This document shows positions 1 to 6,329 of a DNA stretch of 10,628 nucleotides, piece by piece. Source of the DNA: Parcubacteria group bacterium GW2011_GWA2_47_8b. GTDB lineage: Bacteria > Patescibacteriota > Minisyncoccia > UBA6257 > WO2-44-18. The notes under the pieces are model-generated. The model made no database searches, was not told the origin of the DNA, and worked only from the letters and a program-made list of their open reading frames with translations. Position numbers and translations under genes: made by a program. Each line of letters opens with the position of its first letter. Positions within the stretch are counted from its first letter, which is position 1. The stretch is taken from assembly GCA_001003205.1 (NCBI GenBank), contig LCOU01000006.1, forward strand, positions 1 to 10,628, in the 5' to 3' direction.

Positions 1-417
1 CTCTCCGCCTTCCAGAATTACGCCGGGAGTTCCGGGATTGCTGTGGCTGGGAAAGCCGTATGGCCAGCTGAAATTTTTGCAGATGTATTCCAAGCCCGCT
101 AAATTTTGGGTCGCCTCCGGATAGTACTTGCCCAAAGTGCCTTCTATATATAAGTTGGCCTGCAAGGCAGGGAAGCCGTGGCCAGGGCCAAGCACAAACA
201 TCATTTCCGCCCGATGTTTTTTGATAAGGTAATTCAGATTCGCGTAAACAAAATTGATGCCCGGACAGGTTCCCCAATGGCCCAAAAGTCTGGGCTTGAT
301 ATCATCGGCGGTCAGTTTTCTCTCCAAATCAAAATTATTCTGAAGATAAATCTGCGCGGCAGAAATATAATTGGCGGCGCGGACATATTTTTTAATCGCT
401 TCCAGGTCGGTGCTCAT
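1..417 (-). CDS. xfp: Phosphoketolase, N-terminal part (cut by window edge)
   Basis: Cytoplasmic thiamine-diphosphate enzyme that splits xylulose 5-phosphate (and often fructose 6-phosphate) with phosphate into acetyl phosphate and an aldose phosphate. The 139 codons visible are the start of the XFP N-terminal domain; the full enzyme is about 800 residues, so most lies left of the window. Recognisable blocks are KPRLLGHWGTCPG (residues 42-53), GPGHGFPALQAN (77-88) and PSHSNPGTPG (123-132). They supply His47, His80 and His125, matching the active-site histidines known from Bifidobacterium and Lactobacillus enzymes. Most family members read GPGHGGPA, so Phe82 replaces a usual glycine. The ATG at 415-417 is the natural start because it gives the normal family N-terminus and lies 7 nt from a good -10 box. 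The gene is transcribed away from the surface-protein operon and is probably unrelated to it, serving fermentative carbon metabolism. Identification is confident; substrate preference cannot be read here. Confidence 0.93.
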   Translation of the reverse strand, partial: MSTDLEAIKKYVRAANYISAAQIYLQNNFDLERKLTADDIKPRLLGHWGTCPGINFVYANLNYLIKKHRAEMMFVLGPGHGFPALQANLYIEGTLGKYYPEATQNLAGLEYICKNFSWPYGFPSHSNPGTPGVILEGGE

Positions 418-424
418 ACATTCA

Positions 425-453
425 ATTTTACTACATATAACCAATTCTGTTAA
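425..453 (-). promoter_or_regulatory. Sigma70-type promoter of the phosphoketolase gene, probably leaderless
   Basis: Read on the minus strand, TTAACA (453-448) is followed by a 17-nt spacer and TAAAAT (430-425). Both hexamers match the consensus at five of six positions. Only 7 nt separate the -10 box from the ATG at 417, so transcription should begin at or within a base or two of the start codon, leaving no room for a ribosome-binding site. Start-site position is inferred from spacing only. Confidence 0.65.
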
Positions 454-456
454 AAT
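427..456 (+). promoter_or_regulatory. Promoter of the surface-protein operon, probably leaderless
   Basis: A -10 box TAAAAT (451-456) lies exactly 6 nt before the GTG start at 463, which puts the predicted +1 on the start codon. The best -35 match is TTTACT (427-432) with an 18-nt spacer, four of six consensus bases, so this element is weaker than the minus-strand one. The two promoters interlock: this -10 box overlaps the -35 box of the divergent phosphoketolase promoter, so the two could compete for polymerase. Confidence 0.5.
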
Positions 457-462
457 ACGGCG

Positions 463-1698
463 GTGATTCGGTTAAAGATTTTTTTGATGCTTCTTATCTT
501 GGGGTTATTGCCGGTTTCAGCGTTAGCCGGAGTTCCCGAATTTATTAATTACCAGGGACAGCTGCTGGACAGCGACGGTAATCCCCTTGGCGGCGGTGGC
601 GCGCCTTTTTGCTTCCGTTTCTCAATCTACGACGACTTGGCTATTGGCTTGCCCGACAAGAAAATTTGGCCGGAGGGCGATCCCGTCGCGTCGGCGATAG
701 AAGTTAAAAACGGTGTTTTTAATGCGGACATTCCGCTTGATATTGATTTAGGCGCGATTGACAGCCGGTTTTTATTTATGAATGTTGAAGTTGCCCATCA
801 GGTTAATGAATCATGCGCTGGAGTGGTTATGGAAAATCTTGAGCCGAGGCAGCGTCTTGGTTCGTCTATTTTCGCGCTGAATGCCGGCGCCGTGAGCGGT
901 TTTCCGGCGCTGCAGGTGGCTAGCGGTACCGCCATACCGGTTCTTACCGACGGGAATCTTATCCTGGGCGGAGATTATCCCAGCATCAGCGCCACCGGCA
1001 CTAATCCGCTTACTCTTCAGGGCGGTAACGAGTCGGGAGTAATTATTGCAAAAGGAAACTTAACCGTTTCCGGAACGGCGACGGCGCGCGGACTGGAGGT
1101 GCTGGGAGGCGAAACTAAAATAGAAATTTCCAATAAATTTAGTCAGAAAGTTTGCCATTCCGGCGGCAATGAAAACGGGAGTCAATCAGTGGTTTTAGGC
1201 GGCTGCTTAGAAGAGGAGGGTGGAGGCGGGACGGATTTGAACAACCCGAATCTTTTAGAAAAGATAGTTGCCGCAGTCAAAGATTTTTTCCGGTCGCTTG
1301 GAATTTTAATAGAAAATGGCATTGCTACCGTTCGTGAATTGTTTGCCGAAAAAGTGACGGTCAAAAAATTGGAAATTTCGGAAAAAGCCCAATTTGTGGA
1401 TCAGGCGACCGGCGAAATCTATTGCGTGTGGCTGGAGAATGGCGAATGGCAAAAGGTAAAATCGGAATGCGGCGAAATTTCCGTTTCGACAGAACCGGAG
1501 TTGGCAGAAGTTTTGGAAATAGCAAGCGGAACGCCGGAAGCAATTTTAGGTACGTCATCGCCAGAAGTGGCGGAGTTCACGGCAACATCTGCGCCGGCCG
1601 CCCCGCAGGACAACGGAATGAATCTCGCTCCAGAGGAGCAGGAACCCGAGCAAGAACCGGAAAACACACCCGAATCCGGCAATAAAGATTTGCAATGA
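463..1698 (+). CDS. Secreted stalk-like surface protein with YQGQLLDSDG head
   Basis: Exported protein of 411 residues; no enzymatic role is suggested. A signal peptide (residues 1-22, cut near ALA-GVP) is followed by a globular head (28-142). The head carries INYQGQLLDSDGNPL, a F-x-F-x-IYD block, NGVFNADIPLD and the closing PRQRLGSSIFALNAG, a module familiar from tail-fibre-like and surface proteins that often end in a peptidase S74 chaperone. Next comes a Gly/Thr-rich stretch (150-220) with a repetitive beta look, then a CHSGG...LGGC segment (231-248), a helical segment (264-305), and a TGEIYCVWLENGEWQKVKSEC block (316-336), a combination I associate with Patescibacteria surface proteins. 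The last 70 residues are Glu/Pro-rich. No S74 domain or membrane anchor is visible. The GTG start fits the signal peptide and the -10 box. The stop overlaps the next start as ATGA. Function is unknown; adhesin or fibre subunit is a guess. Confidence 0.85.
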   Translation: MIRLKIFLMLLILGLLPVSALAGVPEFINYQGQLLDSDGNPLGGGGAPFCFRFSIYDDLAIGLPDKKIWPEGDPVASAIEVKNGVFNADIPLDIDLGAIDSRFLFMNVEVAHQVNESCAGVVMENLEPRQRLGSSIFALNAGAVSGFPALQVASGTAIPVLTDGNLILGGDYPSISATGTNPLTLQGGNESGVIIAKGNLTVSGTATARGLEVLGGETKIEISNKFSQKVCHSGGNENGSQSVVLGGCLEEEGGGGTDLNNPNLLEKIVAAVKDFFRSLGILIENGIATVRELFAEKVTVKKLEISEKAQFVDQATGEIYCVWLENGEWQKVKSECGEISVSTEPELAEVLEIASGTPEAILGTSSPEVAEFTATSAPAAPQDNGMNLAPEEQEPEQEPENTPESGNKDLQ

Positions 1699-2726
1699 AA
1701 ATCAAAGCCCTCCTTCTTTCGCTAATGATGGTTTCGTCTACCGGCTTTATTAATCCAATCGGGTCGGAAGAACTGAAAAGCAACGGTTTTATTCTTCGCT
1801 CCGGCCTTTACCGTTTTTCCGTTTTTACGCCGCAGGCGGGCAGTTGGCGATGGTTTGGCGAGACGAAATCATTGGCTCCCGAGAATGTAGCCCCCTCCGA
1901 TATTTCCGGCGAAAGCGCCATTAAACTGCGTTGGGTCGTTGAAGAGGTTGGCGGCGTGAGTGCCGCGAAATCAATTTTTAAACTCCAGTTTTCGGAACGG
2001 CCGGATTTTGTAGGCGGAGTGAGTGATGTGACCGAAGCGGAGTTATGCGGCCCCTCGTCGTTTTGGTGTTACGTTGATAAAATAAAACCCGTCAATCACA
2101 AACGGAATTTAGCAGTTGAGTACGAGTTTTTAATAAAGCCGGCTAGCGTCTCTCTGAACACCGTTTATTTTTTCCGATTATTTGACACAGAACGCAACCG
2201 GCCAATTGCGCTCGGTGATGGCGGCACTTTCCCAAGCATTACCTTAGGAAGCACGCTCGTTGCTTTTTCTCTTGACGGCTCACCCAGCATCTCTTTTGGT
2301 TCGCTGGACCCTTTTAAATCAAAAGAGGTTTCCCAGCGTTTAACTATTACTTCAAAAGGAGCAAATGGCTATCGGCTTTTCCTATTTCAGCGTCAAGGCC
2401 TTCTCGGCCGAAGCAGCGGAGCAGAAATCGCGCCGATAGCGGGCACCAACGAAGAACCCAAAAACTGGGCTTCCGCTTGCGCGGATGTGAGTCGGGGGTG
2501 CTATGGCTATCACTCCGGAGATAAAAGTTTGTCAGAAAATTCCGAGCGATTTGCCCGAAAAGATACCTATGCCAGATTGGAAGAAAAACCAAAAGAGATT
2601 GCCTTCAGCCCATTTCCGGTGGCGGAGGATAAAATAAACGTGATTTTCAAAGCAGAAATCGGCGACGAACAGCCAGCCGATACCTATGAAAGCAGCGTGG
2701 CCTACATTATAGTTCCAACCTTTTGA
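1695..2726 (+). CDS. Secreted surface protein: WRWF module plus C-terminal W module
   Basis: Exported 343-residue protein of unknown function. The hydrophobic N-terminus (residues 1-24) reads as a signal peptide, although its cleavage site is not clean. Residues 38-183 resemble a domain frequent in Patescibacteria surface proteins: WRWFGE, then SAIKLRWVV, IFKLQFSE and, near the end, NTVYFFRLFD. Cys118 and Cys125 could pair. Residues 187-343 form the module called W here, also found at the end of the protein at 5166-6329. Shared landmarks are RLTITSKGANGYRL against DLAVSTNAKNGFSV, and the terminal DTYESSVAYIIVPTF against DDYTQSLNYIATPIF. The layout recalls Firmicutes WxL surface domains, but the Trp-x-Leu motif itself is missing, so homology is uncertain. 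There is no membrane anchor, so retention would need a partner, plausibly the two Ig-like membrane proteins encoded directly downstream. The start overlaps the previous stop by 4 nt, suggesting translational coupling. Confidence 0.82.
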   Translation: MKIKALLLSLMMVSSTGFINPIGSEELKSNGFILRSGLYRFSVFTPQAGSWRWFGETKSLAPENVAPSDISGESAIKLRWVVEEVGGVSAAKSIFKLQFSERPDFVGGVSDVTEAELCGPSSFWCYVDKIKPVNHKRNLAVEYEFLIKPASVSLNTVYFFRLFDTERNRPIALGDGGTFPSITLGSTLVAFSLDGSPSISFGSLDPFKSKEVSQRLTITSKGANGYRLFLFQRQGLLGRSSGAEIAPIAGTNEEPKNWASACADVSRGCYGYHSGDKSLSENSERFARKDTYARLEEKPKEIAFSPFPVAEDKINVIFKAEIGDEQPADTYESSVAYIIVPTF

Positions 2727-2728
2727 CC

Positions 2729-3643
2729 ATGAAGAAGGCTGTTCCGGTCATTATCATAATCGTCCTGTTTTTTGCCTCCTTTCTTCAATTAAAAGCCGGC
2801 TCTTTGATTGCCAAGCCGGTCATCATAGACAAAAAAGGAGAGCCAAGAATAACGCTGAAAGAAGTGGTTGTTTTGGAAAGCCAAGCCAATTATAAAATGA
2901 ACATCTACGCCGTCGTTAATAACATTGACATTCTTGATGGCGACCGGGAATTTAAAATTTCTTCACAAGTAGACCTTTCTAAATCTCTTGCTAATTGGAT
3001 AGAAATTTCCAGGGGAGTAATCCAGCTTCTTCCCGGGGAGGAAAAATCCGTTGACTTGGAAATTAAAATTGGACCAAAGGCGGAGGCTGGGATTTATCAC
3101 GCCAAGATTTCTTTTTTTGAGGGATCAACCAGAGAAGAGGCGGAAGCCAGAAAACAAGGACCTTCCGTACTCGTCAATTTGGAAATTTCCGACAATTCGC
3201 AAGAAGGCGCCCGCTTGAAAAAATTTAGCGCGGAACGCCCAATATTTTTTAAAATGCCGGTTGCTTTTTCTTTCCGGCTGGAAAACGAAGAAAATAAACC
3301 CTTGCCTTTGGATGGCCGGGTTATGATTTATAATCGCCGAGGAGAGGAGGTGGCGGTTTTGCCCATCAATAAAGAAGGCGGGGTAGCAAGCTGGGAGGGA
3401 CCAGAGCAAAAATTATTGCTGGCAAATTTGGGTGAAACCGGCGGCGGTTTTGGCAGATACAAGGCCATTTTGCGCCTTAGCTACGGGGCTAAAAGAACCT
3501 TAATTCAAGACACGGTATTTTTCTGGGTGATTCCCTGGCCGATCGCAGTGGTTTTTATTTTGATTTTGACGGCGTTAATTGGTAGCATAGTCTACGCGTT
3601 TTACAAATTGTACAACCAGCGATCTTATGACCAAATTGAATAA
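2729..3643 (+). CDS. DUF916/DUF3324-like membrane-anchored Ig protein, copy 1
   Basis: A 304-residue protein with signal peptide (1-23), two exported beta domains and a C-terminal membrane helix (about 270-293) followed by a short cytoplasmic tail. Domain 1 (about 28-153) ends in the PGEEKSVDLEIKI and GIYHAKISFF strands typical of proteins resembling DUF916. Domain 2 (160-262) resembles DUF3324 and has SWE at 221-223, GRYKA at 242-246 and, against the membrane, FFWVIP (264-269). The last two elements recur in the proteins at 3627-5150 and 6310-7383, marking a paralogous trio. This copy is the most divergent: where the others read N-x-GNV...P-x-G, it has NEENKPLPLDG. In Firmicutes, DUF916/DUF3324 proteins tether WxL proteins at the wall; a similar role for the W-module protein just upstream is inference. 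ATG at 2729 is preferred over an in-frame TTG at 2723 because it gives a clean MKK signal-peptide start. No ribosome-binding site is visible. Confidence 0.8.
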   Translation: MKKAVPVIIIIVLFFASFLQLKAGSLIAKPVIIDKKGEPRITLKEVVVLESQANYKMNIYAVVNNIDILDGDREFKISSQVDLSKSLANWIEISRGVIQLLPGEEKSVDLEIKIGPKAEAGIYHAKISFFEGSTREEAEARKQGPSVLVNLEISDNSQEGARLKKFSAERPIFFKMPVAFSFRLENEENKPLPLDGRVMIYNRRGEEVAVLPINKEGGVASWEGPEQKLLLANLGETGGGFGRYKAILRLSYGAKRTLIQDTVFFWVIPWPIAVVFILILTALIGSIVYAFYKLYNQRSYDQIE

Positions 3644-5150
3644 AGTGGCGGTGGCTTTTGTGGTTTTACTGGGTGTGATTTTTGTTGGAAACAGGGCATT
3701 GGGCAGTCCGGGGGCAATGTTTGCCATTACCCCCTCTGCATTTCAAATAAAACTTAACCCCGGCAGCGTTTGGTCCAGCGGTTTAAGCATTATCAATGAA
3801 GGGTTAGAGGACCTAACGGTTTACTTATCCGCAGTAAATTTAGACGGTGAATTAAAACCGGTTTTGGAAGAGCCACAGACGGTTTATGAACATTCCTTGG
3901 CTGGCTGGATCCAATTATCGGAAAAAACATTTATTGTTCCTGGGCGGCAAAGCATCACCGCCCCGTTTGTTTTAAAAATTCCCGAAATCGCTCAACCCGG
4001 AAAACATTTCGCGGCAATTCTTATCGGCCCTCAGCCCCTTTTTAGTATTGGCCAAAAAACCTTGAGTTCGGCGGGGTTTATTTCCGCTGTTTTCTCGGTG
4101 CAAATTCCGGGCGTGACATCTTCTGCGGGAAGAATAAAAGAATTTTTTTCGGATAAAGAAATTTATGGAGGATCGGGCGTAAATTTTTCTTTGACGTTTG
4201 AAAATCTTGGGAACGTCAACCTGAAGCCGTTTGGTGAAGTTGCCGTTCACGCTTCAAGCGGTGAATTGATAAACAAAATCCCGATAAGCATGGGCGATTA
4301 CGACTCCGTTTTACCCGGCCGAACCCGGAATTGGAAATTTTCATGGGAGGGCAGCGATAAATTAAGCAGTTTGGGACGCTACCGGGCAATTGCCAGCCTA
4401 TCTTTCGGATCGCCGCCCGAAACCACATCCAAAGAGATCTTTTTTTGGATTATCCCGCTCGCGCCGATTTTGTTAATCTTGGCGATTATGATTTTGCCGC
4501 CAATGCTAATTGTTTTTGCGGCGAAAACGATTAAGGCCTATGTAAATAAAATTATTGAAAGAGAGTTTAATCGGCCGCGGGAAATTCCTCTAAAGTACCG
4601 ACCGGTATTTAAAGCGATCTGGAAGCCGTTCGCTCTCATAATTGTGTTGGCGTTTTTCGGTTTTGGAATTGGCGGCGCGGCTTACTTTACAAGAAATTCC
4701 GTCCCTAAAACGGCAACCCAAACTGCATCCTTAATTATTCAAAAATCTACATTTCCCAATTTGCTCCGCGAAATGTTTCCATTTTTTGACAGCGGCTTCC
4801 TTAGTTCGGTTTTTGAGGATGATTTTGTTGTGTTTAATTACAGTAACGATAACGGCTCCTGGCCAGTCTACGGGGTCAAGGTTAAGGATTCGCAATCCTT
4901 TCTGGCCATCGTTGGGCCGATTTTGGAAATGAATGCTTCCAAGTTTTATCCCCATTCAATCGGTTTCAGTAATTTTAAAGACGGTCGGTTAGGGAATTTC
5001 CGCACTCGCTACGCGGTTGGTTCTCTCGTTGGGGCGGCATTTAACTACGGCGTTTATAACAATGAATTAGTGATAGCGACTAGCTACGATGGTTTTAAAA
5101 AGGCCGTGGAAGAGGGTGTGGATAACTCAATAGACTTGACAGAAAATTAA
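3627..5150 (+). CDS. DUF916/DUF3324-like membrane-anchored Ig protein, copy 2, with extra exported C-terminal domain
   Basis: The longest paralogue of the trio, 507 residues. A signal peptide (1-26) is followed by a DUF916-like domain (about 32-160; WIQLSEK, FVLKIPE, PGKHFAAILIG) and a DUF3324-like domain (168-272) with ENLGNVNLKPFG (192-203), SWE (239-241), GRYRA (250-254) and FFWIIP (272-277). Membrane helix 1 (276-298) leads into a basic cytoplasmic loop (300-332), and helix 2 (333-353) returns the chain outside. Residues 358-507 therefore form an additional exported domain absent from the other copies. Its LVIATSYDGFKKAVEEG stretch (481-497) recalls DUF3352-like extracytoplasmic domains, a weak resemblance only. 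The gene starts inside the end of the previous one (17-nt overlap) with no ribosome-binding site, implying coupled translation. Probable role is a membrane anchor for a surface protein, with the extra domain adding an unknown binding or regulatory function. Confidence 0.8.
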   Translation: MTKLNKVAVAFVVLLGVIFVGNRALGSPGAMFAITPSAFQIKLNPGSVWSSGLSIINEGLEDLTVYLSAVNLDGELKPVLEEPQTVYEHSLAGWIQLSEKTFIVPGRQSITAPFVLKIPEIAQPGKHFAAILIGPQPLFSIGQKTLSSAGFISAVFSVQIPGVTSSAGRIKEFFSDKEIYGGSGVNFSLTFENLGNVNLKPFGEVAVHASSGELINKIPISMGDYDSVLPGRTRNWKFSWEGSDKLSSLGRYRAIASLSFGSPPETTSKEIFFWIIPLAPILLILAIMILPPMLIVFAAKTIKAYVNKIIEREFNRPREIPLKYRPVFKAIWKPFALIIVLAFFGFGIGGAAYFTRNSVPKTATQTASLIIQKSTFPNLLREMFPFFDSGFLSSVFEDDFVVFNYSNDNGSWPVYGVKVKDSQSFLAIVGPILEMNASKFYPHSIGFSNFKDGRLGNFRTRYAVGSLVGAAFNYGVYNNELVIATSYDGFKKAVEEGVDNSIDLTEN

Positions 5151-5159
5151 TATTATCAT
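5131..5159 (+). promoter_or_regulatory. Possible internal leaderless promoter
   Basis: TATCAT (5154-5159, five of six -10 consensus bases) lies exactly 6 nt before the ATG at 5166, the same geometry as the operon's first promoter. TAGACT (5131-5136) sits 17 nt upstream as a four-of-six -35 match. It falls across the end of the preceding gene in the AT-rich junction, which is one of the few real gaps in the cluster. It would allow the abundant-looking surface protein downstream to be expressed separately. Sequence evidence is moderate only. Confidence 0.35.
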
Positions 5160-5165
5160 GAAAAT

Positions 5166-6329
5166 ATGGCAAAAATAACAAAAATTTTATCAATATTATT
5201 AACATTGGTCCTAGTTTTTGGGAATTCCGTCTTTGCGGCAAAGCTGAACTCCGTTTCCGACACTTTGAGCGATTCGGAGCCGGGCGTAAAAGCAAACCAT
5301 ACCTTAAAATTCACTACTAAAAGCAGTATTACTGCTAGCTCTACTATTGTTATTGATTTTGCCGATGGATTCCAAAGCACAAGCACTCCGGCTTTTGATG
5401 CAGCCGATGTATTAGATTATGACATCGCGACCTCTACCGGTGTCGCCGAGTTCACGATCAACGTGGCAGGTAAATGCCCCAACCCAACGCTTGACCAAGA
5501 TACCGCCGAGTTTGAAATAACTTCCATTTCCAGCGCTAATGTTTTCACCTTCACTCACTGCAACGGCACTTTGGATGTGGCGGCAAATAGTGACATTACT
5601 GTTGAAATAGGAACAAATGCCGCCGCTGGCGGCACGGGAGACAGTCAATTGGCGAACCCAACTGCTGCCGGGTCTTATGTAATAACTATCACCGCTCCAG
5701 CTGCCGATTCTGCCGATACCCGGGTAGCTATCGTTCCTGATGTGACGGTTACGGCCAAAGTTAAGACAAACTTTACTTTCACCGTTAGCGGTGTCGCGTC
5801 CGGCTCAACAGCGGCTAACGGAGACTCCGGCACAACTGATGTCACGACTACTAGTACTTCCATTCCTTGGGATGAACTGGCTTCTGGTGTCGCAAAAAAA
5901 GCGAGACAAGACTTAGCCGTCAGCACAAACGCCAAGAACGGATTTTCAGTTACGATCTGGCAAGATCAGAATTTAACCAGCGGCGACGGATCAGATGTTG
6001 ATAATTTCCAGCAGTCCGCTACCACCACCGAGGTTGTCTGGGCATCGCCTGCGGAAGACATTGATGACGAAACAACTTGGGGTCACCAAGGTATTACCAG
6101 TGAGGATACTACTCTCACCGCAGGAGACAATTATGGCACCGCTTTATACAGCGGCATTGGTAGCCAGGGCGCGCCAGTTGAAATTTTCTTCCACACAGGG
6201 CCAGCTAACGGTACTACTGCCAATAAAGGCGCCACCAAAGTGGGATTCAAAATAGAAGTTTCCGCTTTGCAAGAAGCAGCTGATGATTACACGCAAAGCT
6301 TAAATTACATTGCTACGCCGATTTTCTAA
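5166..6329 (+). CDS. Thr/Ser/Asp-rich surface-layer-type protein (module A + module W)
   Basis: Exported 387-residue protein with a classic signal peptide (1-24, cut after SVFA). Module A (25-195) starts SVSDTLSDSEPG and contains NHTLKFTT, VEIGTNAAAGGTGD and ANPTAAGSYVITITA. The same landmarks occur in the protein at 7637-8911, so the module is duplicated in the cluster. Cys104 and Cys132 may form a disulfide. Module W (about 198-387) matches the C-terminal half of the protein at 1695-2726 and ends DDYTQSLNYIATPIF. The mature chain is rich in Thr, Ser, Ala and Asp and has few basic residues, as in surface-layer or pilin-like structural proteins. It has no membrane anchor. I infer that it is a major surface component held by the neighbouring DUF916-like proteins, with an S-layer-type subunit as the leading alternative. 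Its own promoter may sit at 5131-5159, and a 17-bp stem hairpin follows its stop. Confidence 0.82.
   Translation: MAKITKILSILLTLVLVFGNSVFAAKLNSVSDTLSDSEPGVKANHTLKFTTKSSITASSTIVIDFADGFQSTSTPAFDAADVLDYDIATSTGVAEFTINVAGKCPNPTLDQDTAEFEITSISSANVFTFTHCNGTLDVAANSDITVEIGTNAAAGGTGDSQLANPTAAGSYVITITAPAADSADTRVAIVPDVTVTAKVKTNFTFTVSGVASGSTAANGDSGTTDVTTTSTSIPWDELASGVAKKARQDLAVSTNAKNGFSVTIWQDQNLTSGDGSDVDNFQQSATTTEVVWASPAEDIDDETTWGHQGITSEDTTLTAGDNYGTALYSGIGSQGAPVEIFFHTGPANGTTANKGATKVGFKIEVSALQEAADDYTQSLNYIATPIF

Noticed and set aside
178..453. Plus-strand open frame of 91 codons opposite the phosphoketolase
   Set aside because: The minus strand carries clear phosphoketolase motifs across the same bases; the plus-strand frame shows no recognisable family and no promoter.
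463..1698. Peptidase S74 (intramolecular chaperone) domain
   Set aside because: The head and stalk resemble S74-containing fibres, but the C-terminal region has no recognisable S74 sequence.
5136..5141. Perfect TTGACA as a -35 box
   Set aside because: No acceptable -10 box lies 16-18 nt downstream; TATTAT is 9 nt and TATCAT 12 nt away. The overlapping TAGACT gives better spacing.
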